Source: Beta vulgaris subsp. vulgaris
Lineage: Eukaryota > Streptophyta > Magnoliopsida > Caryophyllales > Amaranthaceae
Length of the DNA stretch: 64,000 nucleotides
Assembly: GCF_026745355.1 (NCBI RefSeq)
Contig: NC_079206.1
Span: 39,973,779-40,037,778 of the forward strand
Direction: 5' to 3'
Part shown: piece after piece, positions 1 through 10,911 of the stretch
Layout: every line of letters starts with the position of its first letter
Numbering within the stretch: the stretch's first letter is position 1
Notes under the pieces: generated by a model
Database searches by the model: none
What the model saw: only the letters and a program-made list of their open reading frames with translations
What the model was told of the DNA's origin: nothing
Program-made: the position numbers and the translations under genes

Positions 1-1240
1 TCGGACGCCTGCCATCAGATCCCTTGGAAGCTAAGTATGTGAAGGCAAGGGATATGTGGTTCGAGCGTTGGAACGAGACCCTATACAAAAAAGCATTCAA
101 CCGGCCACTCCTGAAGTGCATTACCAGGGACGACGGGTTGGATGTCTTAAAAAAATTGCATGAAGGAGCTTGCGCCTCTCACATTGGGGGAAGAGCATTG
201 GGGGAGAAGGCATTAAGGACAGGGTATTATTGGCCCACCTTAAAGGAAGACGCCCAGGTCTACGTGAAGAAATGCGATAGCTGTCAGAGGCATGGTAACA
301 TGTATCATAAGCCGTCCAATTACCTGACCCCAATTCTTTTTCCCCTTCCCTTTGCCAAATAGGGGATGGATATCTTGGGGCCGTTTCCTGTAGCTGTAGG
401 CCAGAAGAAATTCGTGATAGTAGTAGTAGACTACTTCACTATATGGGTCGAGGCTGAGGTGATGAGAGGGATTACCACTAATGATGTAAAAGGCTTTATC
501 TCGAAGAACATCATTACAAGATTTGGTATGCCTTAGTTTATTGTCTTCAACAATGGACCACAGTTTGAGGCGCCTAAGCTCAAGGAATGGTTGGCCGAGC
601 AGGACAGTAAAGCCCACTTTGCTGCCGTTGCTCATCCTCAGGAAAACGGGCAAGTAGAGGCATTTAACAAGATTCTCTCGAACGACATAAAGAAAAAGCT
701 GGACAATGTGAAAGGTTTATGGGTAGAGGAACTACAATTAGTTCTTTGGTAAATCATAACTACGGCCAATAACTCGACTGGGGAGAGTCCATTGATGCTT
801 GTCTGTGGCTCAGAAGCCGTCCTTCCCATTGAGATAGAAGCACCCACTATGCAAGTCATGCTATATTATTCAGAGGAAGCCAACTGGGATGCCCTTCGCA
901 CGACCTTGGACCAGGTTTCAGAAGTCAGGGGAAATGTTCTTTTAAGAATGCAGCTGTATAAACTACGAATGGATCGCGAGTTTAATAAGAGGGTGGGAAG
1001 ACGACCGTTGAAGGTGGGGGTCTTGTCTTAAAGAAAATGGAAGCAGTTGGCCGCGCCAAAGAAATGGGCAAGCTCACGCCGAATTGGGAAGGGCCTTACA
1101 AGATCACCCAAGAAGTCCAAAGTGGCACCTTCCGTTTGGAGGCTATGGATGGCTATCCCATTCCTCGGACGTGGAACTCGGACACTTTGAAAAAATACTA
1201 CTTCAGATGTAATTTGAAAGTTGTAGTTTTCTGCTAACAA
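1..1240 (+). pseudogene. Tat-lineage Ty3/gypsy integrase remnant (element T1)
   Basis: C-terminal part of a retrotransposon polyprotein; the 5' part lies outside the window. The zinc-binding HHCC module is readable (HEGACASH, then KKCDSCQ), followed by the integrase core beginning GMDILGPFP. The first catalytic Asp is in VVDYF and the Glu in ENGQVEAFN. The usual second catalytic Asp of the (S/T)DNG motif reads FNNG, so it is replaced by Asn. In-frame stops occur near 361, 535 and 750, and a frame break near 1028-1037 separates the core from the C-terminal TPNWEGPYKI segment, so the protein cannot be made. The wording of the zinc finger and C-terminus matches plant Tat/Retand-type integrases. 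The antisense ORF and LTR that follow support that lineage. Confidence 0.88.
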
Positions 1241-2296
1241 AGTGCCATGGCACATTAATGAAAAAGTAGAAACGTATACATTTATATTGGCTCTCTGCCA
1301 AGCAGAATTCATATAATACAAATCTACTTTCGCTCTATGGCTGTCTCTTTACTTGTTATGTCTTACTATTATTAGGGGCATCCTATCACCGGCCGAAACG
1401 GTGGTCTAGAACAAAATCATCAATAAAGAGCAGCAAAATAAAAATACTTCTATTAGGAGATCGGCCAAACATGTTATAAATCATTAAGGTTTAAACATGA
1501 CGAAAGCCATCATTTGATAAACTTATAAAGTTAACATCAATCTCCTAAACGAAGGCGACCGAAATTAAGAATCCTTATTAAAGGGGTCTTACTTTCCATC
1601 AAAGGGCCACCCACAGTAATAACCACCTTAGTAAAGGAATAATCTATTACAAATCGAAACCAGGACGGATTGCTCGGCCGAACTGGCTTGCCAATATACT
1701 TAAGTATTCTGCCTTGAAAAGTATGTTACTATCAAGCATGATTGTTCTCGTTCTTGGAACGAAGAATTTTCCCGATCCTCTTCGTCCAAGAAGGGGGGGG
1801 GGGAGAGAACCAACACATAGTAAATACACTAAAGCAAGTAGCAAATCATCCAGAGTCAAGTGTCATGGAATGACCTTAGTATGTAGATGAACAAGCCCTT
1901 GTGCAAGTTTTGACGAGCAACTCTGGCACTTGGTGTTGAAATAATGCTTGCATCCATTCGTCCATGATTGGAACGTCCACATTTTAGGCCGAATAACTTT
2001 GGCACTTGGTGCTCAAATAATTTTCAGATTGAATTCATCCATTGTTAAACAGTTAAAGTTATAATTCTCTTCGACTAGTATAATTCGTCCATGATTATTA
2101 AAAGTTAGCCAAGATGGTATTAGACTTAATGAGAATTTTGAACATTGGAAAATAAGAGGCAATGGTTGAAAGGAGAGATTCTATTATAAAAAGTCTAAAT
2201 AAGATTACAACCTAGGCTACAAAAGAAAGAAAAACTACGCTAAGTACAAAAAGGCATGCAGCCAAGATCTAACAGAAACAAAGCTAAGCGTTCTAC
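1241..2296. other. T1 spacer between pol and antisense ORF
   Basis: Non-coding internal sequence of the same element, lying between the integrase C-terminus and the 3' end of the antisense ORF. It is rich in short stops in all frames and has a G run near 1794-1803. No separate gene or insertion is recognisable. Confidence 0.5.
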
Positions 2297-4295
2297 TCAG
2301 GAGGGACGTTGATGTCGTCGGCTTGAGTCTTTGAGTTGGTCGCTTCCCTCTTCTTCATTGTCCGAAGACTCTTGAAAGACCGGAAGCTCCTCTCCGGTCA
2401 GAGTGGCTTTGTGAAGGGTTTCTTGAAAGTGTAAACGACGTTCGTATCTAGGAACGTCGCCAGCTTCGGCCAGCATTTTGATTGCCTTCACAGCCTAAGA
2501 TTTTGAGGTATCTATAACCTCACTCAGAGCCTCTTTGGAAGACTCAAAGGCCTCAGTGGCCTCCTTCTTCAGTTCATGGTTCTTTGCTCGGAGGAAGATA
2601 TTTTTTCTCCTAAGCTGAACCGCTGCTAGAAGGGTGACATGTCTTTCATCCGTCAGAGCCAACCTTAGAGCCTCTTTCTCGTCCAAAAGCTCAGTTAGCC
2701 GGACGAGATATTTTTCATTGACCGACTCAAGCTCGGCTGACGTCTCTCCCAAGCTTCTCCCGACTAGTAATGGAGTACTTCCTGCTCGGCCATGACAAAT
2801 TGTGCCTTATTTTCTTTCCTGAGCAATCTTGCCCAGTCCTCTGTCATTATGTTGCGAGCGAATAACTGAAAAAGGGAAAAGCATGTCAGGACGATAAAAA
2901 AATCATCAATATTGACAAGTATGAAAGAAAAACGGTAGAAAAAATAAATGACTATACCTTAGCGGCTAATTGAGACATGTAGCCTACATGTCCAGATGAA
3001 GCGGCTCTCAAGCCATTAATGTAAGGCTTTGGGAAGCATTTGAAGAGCTCCTGCTTGAGCATCTCACGGTAGGCCGAAGTCATCCTCGCAAACGCAGCCG
3101 AGGTGTTGTCGTCCGACAATATTGGAGAGCCGTCAGGAGCTGTTCAGTTGTCCCCTTGCCTTTATCTAAAAGAGGAGAGTCGTCAGTATTTCGGACGGGG
3201 ATAACCACGGCCAGTTTGTTGGACGGACTCATAGGACGTCCACCCACGCGCAGAGTTCTAACAATGTTAGAATAATAAGACTCACTAGAAGATTGAGAGG
3301 TCGATCTATAAGCTGGGGGCAATTGTGATAACCGCGTCCTGCTGAGAAGTTTGCTTTTCGGCCTCGTCCAAAATCACAACCACGCCCGGTTGCTCAGTGG
3401 TAATAAGGGGTGCCAAACCCGTTTCACCAATGTATGGGACCATGGTCGTCTCCTCCGTTGAAGGAGGAATTTCGATCTTCGGTAGAGAGGGCCGGTCAAC
3501 CTTCTTCTTTTAGGCCGTAAAGCCTTTGGATTTTTTAGGAGGAGGGGCATCTCCCGATGCGGCCAACCTCTTTTTCGTGGCCGCCTTTTCTGCCAACGCT
3601 TTGGACGTTGGGTCGTCGTTTTTTTGAAAAATGAAGTCTCACATGTAAGCGTTAATAGAAGAAAGACTCGTCCTAAGAAAACTAAAACTCCAAATTGGAT
3701 GAAGCTTGCCTAAAGAAGAAGAGCGGCAAGACTTTTTTAAAAGTTGGATCGTCCACAAACCAAATAAAACCATGGTTCCTGGACGAGGTATTGCCAAGGG
3801 AGAAGATCGTCATTGAAATTCTTGGTCACCTTTCGGGCTGAATAGGGATTCGTCCAAATGAGTTAAAGGAACAACCTGGAAGATCCCTAGCCAAGGAAGA
3901 AAACCAGTCATAGGGAGATTGGCTGCCTTTTGAACTGTGTAAAGGCTCGTCCAAACAAATTTAAAAACTCTTTTGGACGACGCCTAGCCCAAGAAGGAAG
4001 CCGGCCACAACAAGTTTGGCCGCCTTTCTATTTGGAGCAGGGAGCGTCCAGACGTTATGGCCCGTCAAGGAAATCAACCAAAATATTGATTCCATGGACG
4101 AGTCTCATGCGTTGAGGGAGACCAGCCTGAAGCTTCTTGGACGCCTTTCATTCTAGAGAAAGGTTCGTCCAGGAACGAAGCTAGAAAATAAAAAAATTTA
4201 TTTAAAAAATTTATTTCAACTACCAAGGTGCCCATCCTCTTTTCAGAGCCGGATTTACTGGAATCTTTCCACAATGAGCTGGTGAACTTAGACAT
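2297..4295 (-). pseudogene. T1 antisense ORF, downstream exons and coiled-coil tail
   Basis: Continuation of the antisense gene. An exon-like segment near 4295-4215 begins MSKFTSSLWKDSSKS and matches the T2 copy at about 12270-12347 (MSKFTSSFWKEYNKV). Further segments lie near 3640-3080: Lys-rich, then Ser-rich. A helical, charged, coiled-coil-like stretch lies at 2752-2495 (residues such as LVRLTELLDEKEALRLAL), and an acidic tail (SDNEEEGSD) at about 2380-2297. The pieces are in different frames, which fits either introns or frameshifts; I cannot tell which everywhere. Between 3700 and 4200 the spacer contains repeated GTCCA-containing motifs. Confidence 0.65.
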
Positions 4296-4390
4296 GCTTA
4301 TGTCTCATAGCCAATACTTCTTTAAGACGGCTCTAGCTGCAACTATAAAAAGATAGTGCACTGAGGTTAGGATACAGTCATTGGACGAGG

Positions 4391-5641
4391 CTATTCACTT
4401 ATTAAAATTAGAACAAATATACCTCTATCCTCATCCTCCCGCAAACCGGCGGCAACTAGGAAATGATCGTTATAAAACATCTCCTTAAAGGGAATCGAGT
4501 TGGACAGACCCTTGAAGGACGAGTTATTTGGGGTAGAGTACTCCGCAATGCGGAAGTACTCCATCATTTCTTCGGTTGAATCATCCTCTAGCTCTAAGAA
4601 TGAAGTCGTTCGTCTAGTGTTAGTTGGGGTACGACTGAAATAGCGGCAGCGTCTGACTACTACTTCAGTGGGAGCTTGGACAATAAGAACTCTGCCTTCC
4701 AAGCGTGCATTTTGGACGTCATTATCCCAAGACGTCAGGAAGCCATGACGGTTGCAGACGCTGAACCAAGCTCCATCTGTGGTTCTAAGGACCTTAGATA
4801 CATAATGTATCTGAGTAAAAGCGACCAAAGAGGGATTAACTCCCTTTAACTCACAGACGGCCAAAAACGTTAAGATGTTCTTCCATGAGTTAGGGGCTAG
4901 TTGATTGTGGTCGATGTTGTAATGATGAAGAAAGCGGCTTATGAATGGATGCAAGGGAAATCGTAACCCTGCATCCAGACCCAGCTGGTAAACATCAAAA
5001 TGGTCGGCCAGGCGCTAACTATGGTATCCTCTACGAAGGAGAACCCCGGCATTGGTATTGCTGAGGAAAAATGCTTAAGGTTCGAGCCTACTCTTCCAAA
5101 CCAACTATTTTCGGCTAGGATGAACCTAGAGTCTGACAAAGGGCCTAGGCGGCGTCTAATTTCGGAAGATGTAGGGGACGGCTCCCCCGAATCATAGGAC
5201 GGGTTGGAGGAAACCTCCACTTCGTCGGCCTCGTCCACTGCCATACCTTGTTCGGACGGGCTGGCCTCCGAATGTCTCTCATCGATTCTCTCCTCCTGGA
5301 CGTTTTTCAAGAAAAGGGGTTTTGTTCGTTGGCCGAGCGCTTTGAACCTCGCGCTCACCCTCAATAGGGATTCGGCCCGTTGATGCCTCCATTTCTGAGC
5401 TGGAGTCCCGTAGATTCACCCCTCGTCTAATACAAGTTGTTTGCTTGACACGCGCCAGGTTACCCTGCACACGTAAAGACTAGGTCGTCTGACTTTGCCG
5501 TCCATGTCCATAAAAATAAAATGCATGACTGGCCAGAATAGGCCTAACTCTAGAATGTGCCGAAGAAGAAAGGATCTCTGTTCTAGGGTTAAGACCAACC
5601 CTTAAGCGGACGGGATTGTTCGATAAAGAGGACGAATCCAT
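4391..5641 (-). pseudogene. T1 antisense ORF, N-terminal part with Transposase_28-type domain
   Basis: Reads on the strand opposite to the T1 polyprotein. The start is chosen at the ATG at 5641-5639, because the peptide beginning MDSSSLSNNP matches the start of the second copy at 10912. The conserved block includes LHHYNIDHNQLAPNSW and FLAVCELKGV, typical of the family annotated as 'putative gypsy type transposon' (Transposase_28, PF04195). A stop near 5418 (elsewhere the frame continues) and a frame break near 4940-4955 disrupt it. Antisense additional ORFs between pol and the 3' LTR are known for Tat-lineage elements. Their function is unknown, and nothing in the sequence shows an enzymatic motif. 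Comparison with the T2 copy shows that the domain is the same gene and not a chance reading frame. Confidence 0.8.
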
Positions 5642-6080
5642 TTTTTCTCAAAAAGAATGAAAAATAAAAAACTAAAATAAGAGTTAACATAAATAAGGAA
5701 GGGATAATACCTGTTGAATTACTTTGACGGATAGAAGAAACTTAACGAGATCTTGGACAGATTGAAGAAACTTAACGATATCTTGGAAGAATGCTCTTTC
5801 TCTCTCTAAAGTTTAGTGAAAAATTGAGCAGAGTCTCTCTCTCTAAAAATTCTCTCAAAGATGTGAAAGTGATTTCAGAAAGGACAAGGGGGCATACTTA
5901 TAGGAAGGTAAAAATGACCTCCCCCTCCGGTAAAGTAATCGTTGCACTCCAAAAAACCCTTGAGGGTTGACATGTTGAGACCGGCAAAATGGCACCCATT
6001 TCATCTTGAAAAAGATAGGACAGTTCCCGTCGATTAAAAGAGAATTCCAACCGTCTGGGCGCCTAAATGGTAAAAATCCT

Positions 6081-6095
6081 CTTTTAAGGGGTAAA
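6081..6095 (+). other. Polypurine-tract-like primer site of T1
   Basis: A purine-rich stretch (AAGGGGTAAA) lies directly before the TG of the 3' LTR, the expected place of the plus-strand priming site. The same motif, reverse-complemented, sits beside the T2 LTR at 10518-10530. Confidence 0.6.
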
Positions 6096-6724
6096 TGTTG
6101 TATCCTAAAATATCAACGGCTATATATAAGTGGGACACGTGGCTCCATCACAACCCTGCACGTGACACTTTGTTGCTGCAGTAAAGTACATGGTCCAGAA
6201 AGGTGCATGGCCTAAAGTACACATTTCTGAATAAAGAGAGTTGTACTAGTCCTCCTTCTGGCCCAATATATACTCAGGCCCAGTAAAGGCAAAGGACATT
6301 TCTATGGAATGGATGATGTGTACTCTCCAATCAATGATCCCCACGTGTCATAATATTATTGCTTAGCCAATCAGATGCTCTTAAATTAGGGTGACATCAA
6401 GGTACATCAGTCATTTCAGACACTATAAGTAGTCCTTAAAATCAGGGGAAAGATACGTTTTTCAGGGCAGTGTACTGTTATTCTGCCATAAATTCTCTCT
6501 CTCTACTTTCTCTCTCTAAAAGTTTCCTTTCTACTCCCGATACCTGACTTAAGCTTCGGAGGGGAAAATACCACACAAACCTCCAGGGTGGGTCCCTTTT
6601 TGCAGGATCGAAGGCGGAACTCAGGTTCGGATTTTGGGTCCAGACATTGATGCACAAGTCTCCCATTATAGAACCTACTGTTGGGAATAGTAGTATTTAT
6701 TTACGAGTCTAGCACAACGTAACA
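6096..6724 (+). mobile_element. 3' LTR of T1 (Tat-lineage)
   Basis: A 629-bp terminal repeat starting TGTTG and ending CGTAACA. The boundaries were set by alignment with the inverted second copy at 9910-10517: similarity starts right after the purine tract and stops exactly at the AACA end. A TATA-like CACTATAAGTAG lies near 6420-6432 and is conserved in the other copy, marking the probable U3/R junction. An AATAAA lies near 6231. The matching 5' LTR is outside the window. Confidence 0.8.
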
Positions 6725-8066
6725 TTTCACCAATTATTCTCCATTCTCTCTCATAAAATCATCTTTTCCCATACAATATTTATTTAAATAAACAAAAAAT
6801 CTTTATTCCTCTTAGATTCTACTTGCATAAATTACGGTGAAAAAAGGAAAATGTGAAGTATATTTTGAGACGAAAGGAGTATATTATAATAATAAATATA
6901 ATTATAGATGATTAAAGCAATCACGTATCGTAACAAAACTGATAGTTGGGAGTTGGTACCACATAAGGTGGTCCCCTTCCAAGTTTGCACACCCGAGTTC
7001 CTGAAATTCACCCATGCTAAAATTCACCGTTAAAAAAGCCGTGTTGGAGTATGTTTGCCTCAGGCTCTCGTTGACATTAAATTTACGCATCCAAATTCCA
7101 AAGCATGTAATCCTGTACTAGGGCCGTCCATCAAGTAGTATCCAAGTTTTGGCGATCCAATATTATTCCAAACATCTAAGCACACACCATCTCCCTTTCA
7201 CTAATATCATAAATTATTCCCTGACACAATCAAAATGACAGAATTGTCCTTTCTTGAACAGCCTTGATATGATTGATTCCTTTTCTATGCGAGGACTATT
7301 TCGTCCTTTCCTTCTATTTTACAGCAACCATCTTTCATCTGTCTTCCTCCCTGAAAAAGGAGACAAATTAAACTTGCAACGAAAGCTTCATGTTCTGATG
7401 ATCATGCTGCATAATACCATTGATTTAATGATTAAATTTGCCTCCTTTTTTCATTTCTCTTTAATTGTGATTAATCTATACCCAATATAGAAGATAAGGG
7501 GAAAAGTGCCAGCTAATTTATGAAATTCCATTTCACAATGACTTGTAATATTTTTATTTCCTTGAGTGACAAACAAAGCATAAAATATTGTGTTTTATGT
7601 CTTTTTTTTTTAGGGCGTTTCAGCAAACCGAAACTAACTGCATAACGCCTAGATTACAAAAAAGAACCTTAAAGATGCATCAACAAGGGAGTAGTAAAGT
7701 CACTAGTCTATTCCTTGTCTACCTCTTTTCATTCTCTACACTTTGATTCACTTTACAAAAACACAATCATAAAATCAACATGGAAATGTTAGGGTTTTAA
7801 TTAGACCAATCTAAACTTCCATTTCAAGATTCCTCTTCGTATTTTTTTTGAACTTAAGGTAAATATTAATCTCTTCATATCTATGAAGCACGAAAATCTA
7901 CACGACCTAAAATTTCCCCTTTCATCTGAAACTCTGCCCTTTTGATGCTGATGAAGCTCAGAATTGGCTGAAACCTGAGGTTTCTCAATGTCTAAAACGT
8001 TTTGTTTCCGAAAATTGGAGACTTTTCTGTGCTACACAGCTTATACCAAACAAGGAACGAATTATA

Positions 8067-8099
<33 letters not shown>

Positions 8100-8311
8100 A
8101 CAATGAGATACAAGTAAAATTAAGGCAAAAGTGAGCTTTTTCAAATTTCATAAAATTACAATTAAGCTAGCTAGGTAAATACTAGCTAGCTTGAAAGCAG
8201 CTGGGTTAATATAACCTCAACATGTAAATAAAACTATGAGATTTAACTTAACTAAATATCATCAAATATACATATTTGAATATTATACATAATATAAAAG
8301 ATAAAAAAAGG
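6725..8311. other. Intergenic region downstream of the SMR gene
   Basis: AT-rich sequence between the T1 LTR and the 3' end of the SMR gene. It contains a 30-base A run at 8068-8097 and no convincing coding sequence. The poly(A) run could be a retroposon tail, but no flanking duplication is visible. The 3' UTR of the SMR gene should lie within about 200 bases left of 8312. Confidence 0.45.
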
Positions 8312-8803
8312 TCAGATGGTTCGAGCTTTCTTGATCTTGCAGCCTAAGTTGGCTTGAAGGCGTGGAGGAAACATGGATTCGATCTCCTTTGAGAAATCAA
8401 GCAAACGAGTAACACTACTACTATTACTACTACTAGGAATTACACAGCCATCAGAAAATTTCCTTTTTCGAATGGGCCTAGATTTGGGCTTTCTTGGAGC
8501 GGGTGGGCAGGGCCGGGTTTCGGGTATCCTTTGGTCCGAAGATGTCGGAGTTGTGGGTCTGTCATCAAGGACTTCATCATCAGCAACAGAATTGACAGTA
8601 TGAATGCCACAGTAACTCACATTACCCGTTGTAGTACTACTACTGTTATTATTAGTACTGGTACTACTACTAACAATTTCTACATTTTCTTGGAGCATTA
8701 ACTCGCAGCTATGAATGGACTCGGCCTTGTCTGAATTTCTCAAAGGCAAGTTCGGATGAGAAGACATGACGCCGAAAGCGAACGCTGAGCTTTCAAAGTA
8801 CAT
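8312..8803 (-). CDS. SIAMESE-RELATED cyclin-dependent kinase inhibitor (SMR)
   Basis: Uninterrupted 163-residue ORF without introns, as usual for this family. SMR proteins are plant-specific inhibitors of CDK-cyclin complexes that restrain mitosis and promote endoreduplication, acting in the nucleus. The family signature is clear: TPTSSDQRIP at residues 85-94, then PPAPRKPKSRP at 100-110, followed by a basic RKRK. An acidic-hydrophobic C-terminal segment, FSKEIESMFPP, lies at 137-147. Residues 45-60 are a low-complexity Ser/Thr/Asn run encoded by repeated triplets, which makes this protein longer than the usual roughly 80-130 residues. The start is the first ATG (MYFESSAF); Met13 is an alternative. 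Start, frame and stop are all intact, so it looks functional. The exact SMR paralogue cannot be decided from sequence reading alone. Confidence 0.92.
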   Translation of the reverse strand: MYFESSAFAFGVMSSHPNLPLRNSDKAESIHSCELMLQENVEIVSSSTSTNNNSSSTTTGNVSYCGIHTVNSVADDEVLDDRPTTPTSSDQRIPETRPCPPAPRKPKSRPIRKRKFSDGCVIPSSSNSSSVTRLLDFSKEIESMFPPRLQANLGCKIKKARTI

Positions 8804-9392
8804 GAAAGGAGGGCTTTAGAGTAATTAAATTACTCCAGGTAAATGATGATATTAAAAATCACGCCAAGATTGTGTAAATTTATGTGTGGCAGGATTGATG
8901 AAGAATATTGATCAGGTTGTAGTTAACATGGAGTTCCAATGATAGGTTTGTCAGTGATATTGCAAATTTTAATTTTTTTAAAAAAGGGTAAAATATAGAA
9001 AAGGATAGAGAGAGCTAAAAGGAGGAAATGACAAGGGATGGTGGTTATGAGTTATGACTTGAGAAAGAAGAATGAAGGGTAGAGAATTTGGTGAGAATGG
9101 ATATGAGGACGAGATAGAATGAGAGAGAATAAGAGAGAGAGAAATGGAAGAAAGGGAGTTGATGCGCATTGGATCCTTCACCAAGGATATGATAACGAAA
9201 GGCTTTCTCAAATTCACCAACTGATGCTTACCGACGAGAGTGACTTGTCGCATGGGGAATAATAAGTACCTAATTCCTACCTTTTTATTAGTTACACCAT
9301 TTGCTTTTTGGAATTTTTTTTAGGATAGTTTTTGTAAAAATTATTAACCAATTTGTTAAGATATCTCACATCATTATATAAGAAAAAATATA
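8804..9392 (-). promoter_or_regulatory. Upstream region of the SMR gene
   Basis: Probable promoter and 5' leader. On the gene's strand there is a TATA-like TCTATATTTTACC at about 8998-8986, roughly 190 bases before the ATG, preceded by a CT-rich tract (9000-9150), common in plant core promoters. No specific transcription-factor site is claimed. A 91-codon open frame on the minus strand here is low complexity and I do not treat it as a gene. Confidence 0.4.
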
Positions 9393-9742
9393 CTTCCTCT
9401 ATCACAAAATATTCTTGACACTTATCAAAATATGCAGTTTTAGATGATAAGTTGTTGTTTTGTTATCAATTGATATTTTTATTGAAAAGTAGATGTGATA
9501 AGAGTTATTAGTTCGTAAAAATAGTATTATTTTATTTTAAGAAGAGAAAATGTAAATCATGGTTAAAGTTGATAGTTAACAAGAGTGGTATTATTTTATT
9601 TGGAAGAGAGATAGTGTGGTTTAATAGTTAAATAATAGAATGATTAAAATAATAGTGTATCATATCCCAAAATAGAAATGTAAAAAGTATTATAGGACAG
9701 ATAAAAAAGAAAAGTATAAAGAGTATTGTGGGATGGTGGGAG
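9393..9742. mobile_element. Stowaway-type MITE
   Basis: 350-bp non-coding element with terminal inverted repeats (left CTTCCTCTATCACAAAATA; right end TATTGTGGGATGGTGGGAG) flanked by TA on both sides, the Tc1/mariner target duplication. It is collinear with the element at 61168-61520, which keeps the canonical CTCCCTCCGT terminus. The copy lies just upstream of the SMR promoter region. Confidence 0.85.
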
Positions 9743-9909
9743 TAGTAAACTATAGTCTAATTAGACCGTTCTCAATGCGAGGGTTTTAAATACCAAATTT
9801 TGTAATTTTTACCTGTACACAATTAAAGACATTGACATTTAAGGAAATGTCTCAACGAATGTGAAAAATAGAATTGCGCAACTAAAAATAAAAGAAGTAT
9901 TATTATAAC

Positions 9910-10517
9910 TGTTACGTAGTGTTAGACTAGTAAATACACTGCTATTCCTCAACATGTTCTTTGATGAAGACTTGTGCAATGATATTCTGGTCAAATAACC
10001 CCGAAACTGAGCTTCGTTCTCAAACCTACAAAAAAGGGAGCCACCCTGGAGGTATAGGTGGTGGCTCCCCCTCCGAAACTTAAGTCAGATATCAGGAGTA
10101 ATAAGGGAAAGTTTAGAGAAAGAAAGAGAGAGTTTTCACAGAAAATAGTACGCACTACTCTGAAAAGGGTACCTTTTTCCTAATTTCAAAGACTACTTAT
10201 AGTATTTGGAGTGATTGTTGTACCTTGAGGTCACCTTAATTTAAGGGCATCTGATTTGCTAAGCAATGGGATCATGACACGTAGCAGACAATGATTGGGA
10301 GGTACACATCATCCAATCATATACAGATGTTTTTGGAGGTTATGGGCGCGAGTGTATGCCAGGCCAAAGAGATGAGTTTGTACTTTCCTTGAATGGGGAT
10401 TTGTACTTCAGTTATCCCCTTTTTGCCTTGTACTCTTATTTGCAGATGGGTGACACGTAGATGCTCCAGATGAATCCACATGTCCCTTGGAGAGTCATTA
10501 ATTTCAAGGCTACAACA
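9910..10517 (-). mobile_element. 3' LTR of T2 (Tat-lineage, inverted relative to T1)
   Basis: 608 bp. Read on the minus strand it starts TGTTG at 10517 and ends CGTAACA at 9910, matching the T1 LTR over its whole length, including the TATA-like TATAAGTAG region (about 10195) and the segment CCTCCAGGGTGG. The purine tract lies at 10518-10530, so this is the 3' LTR of an element pointing left. The two LTR copies are clearly diverged, so they are not from one insertion. Confidence 0.8.
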
Positions 10518-10911
10518 TTTACCCCTAAAAGGGATTTTTACTGTTTGGTGCCAAGACGGTTAAAAGCACTTTTACTTCAAGAAAACCACCTTGCTTTTTC
10601 AAAAAATGGCATAGGGTGCCATTTTGCCGGTTTAACCGGTCACTTGCTAATGATCTTTTGCTTCAACAACTATTTTTAGCGCGATAGTAGGTTTTTCCAC
10701 CCCTCTATGAATATGAACTTTTGTCATTTGTTAGACCATTACACACCTTTAGTGAATTTTCTTAGAGAGAGAAAGAGACTCTGCCCTTTTTTTTTGAATT
10801 TCTAGAGAGAGTGTGTGCTCGTCCAGCTTCCGTTAACTTCATCGATCGTCCGAGTAGCTCGTCAGGTGTCCCCCTTCTTCTTCTTTGTTCTCTTTTAGAA
10901 AATCAATAAAA

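Noticed and set aside
7254..7490. 78-codon plus-strand frame downstream of the SMR gene
   Set aside because: No recognisable motif and AT-rich composition; expected by chance in this region.
8978..9253. 91-codon minus-strand frame upstream of SMR
   Set aside because: Ser/Leu/Pro low complexity from the CT-rich promoter or leader region; it is in the same direction as SMR but not joined to it.
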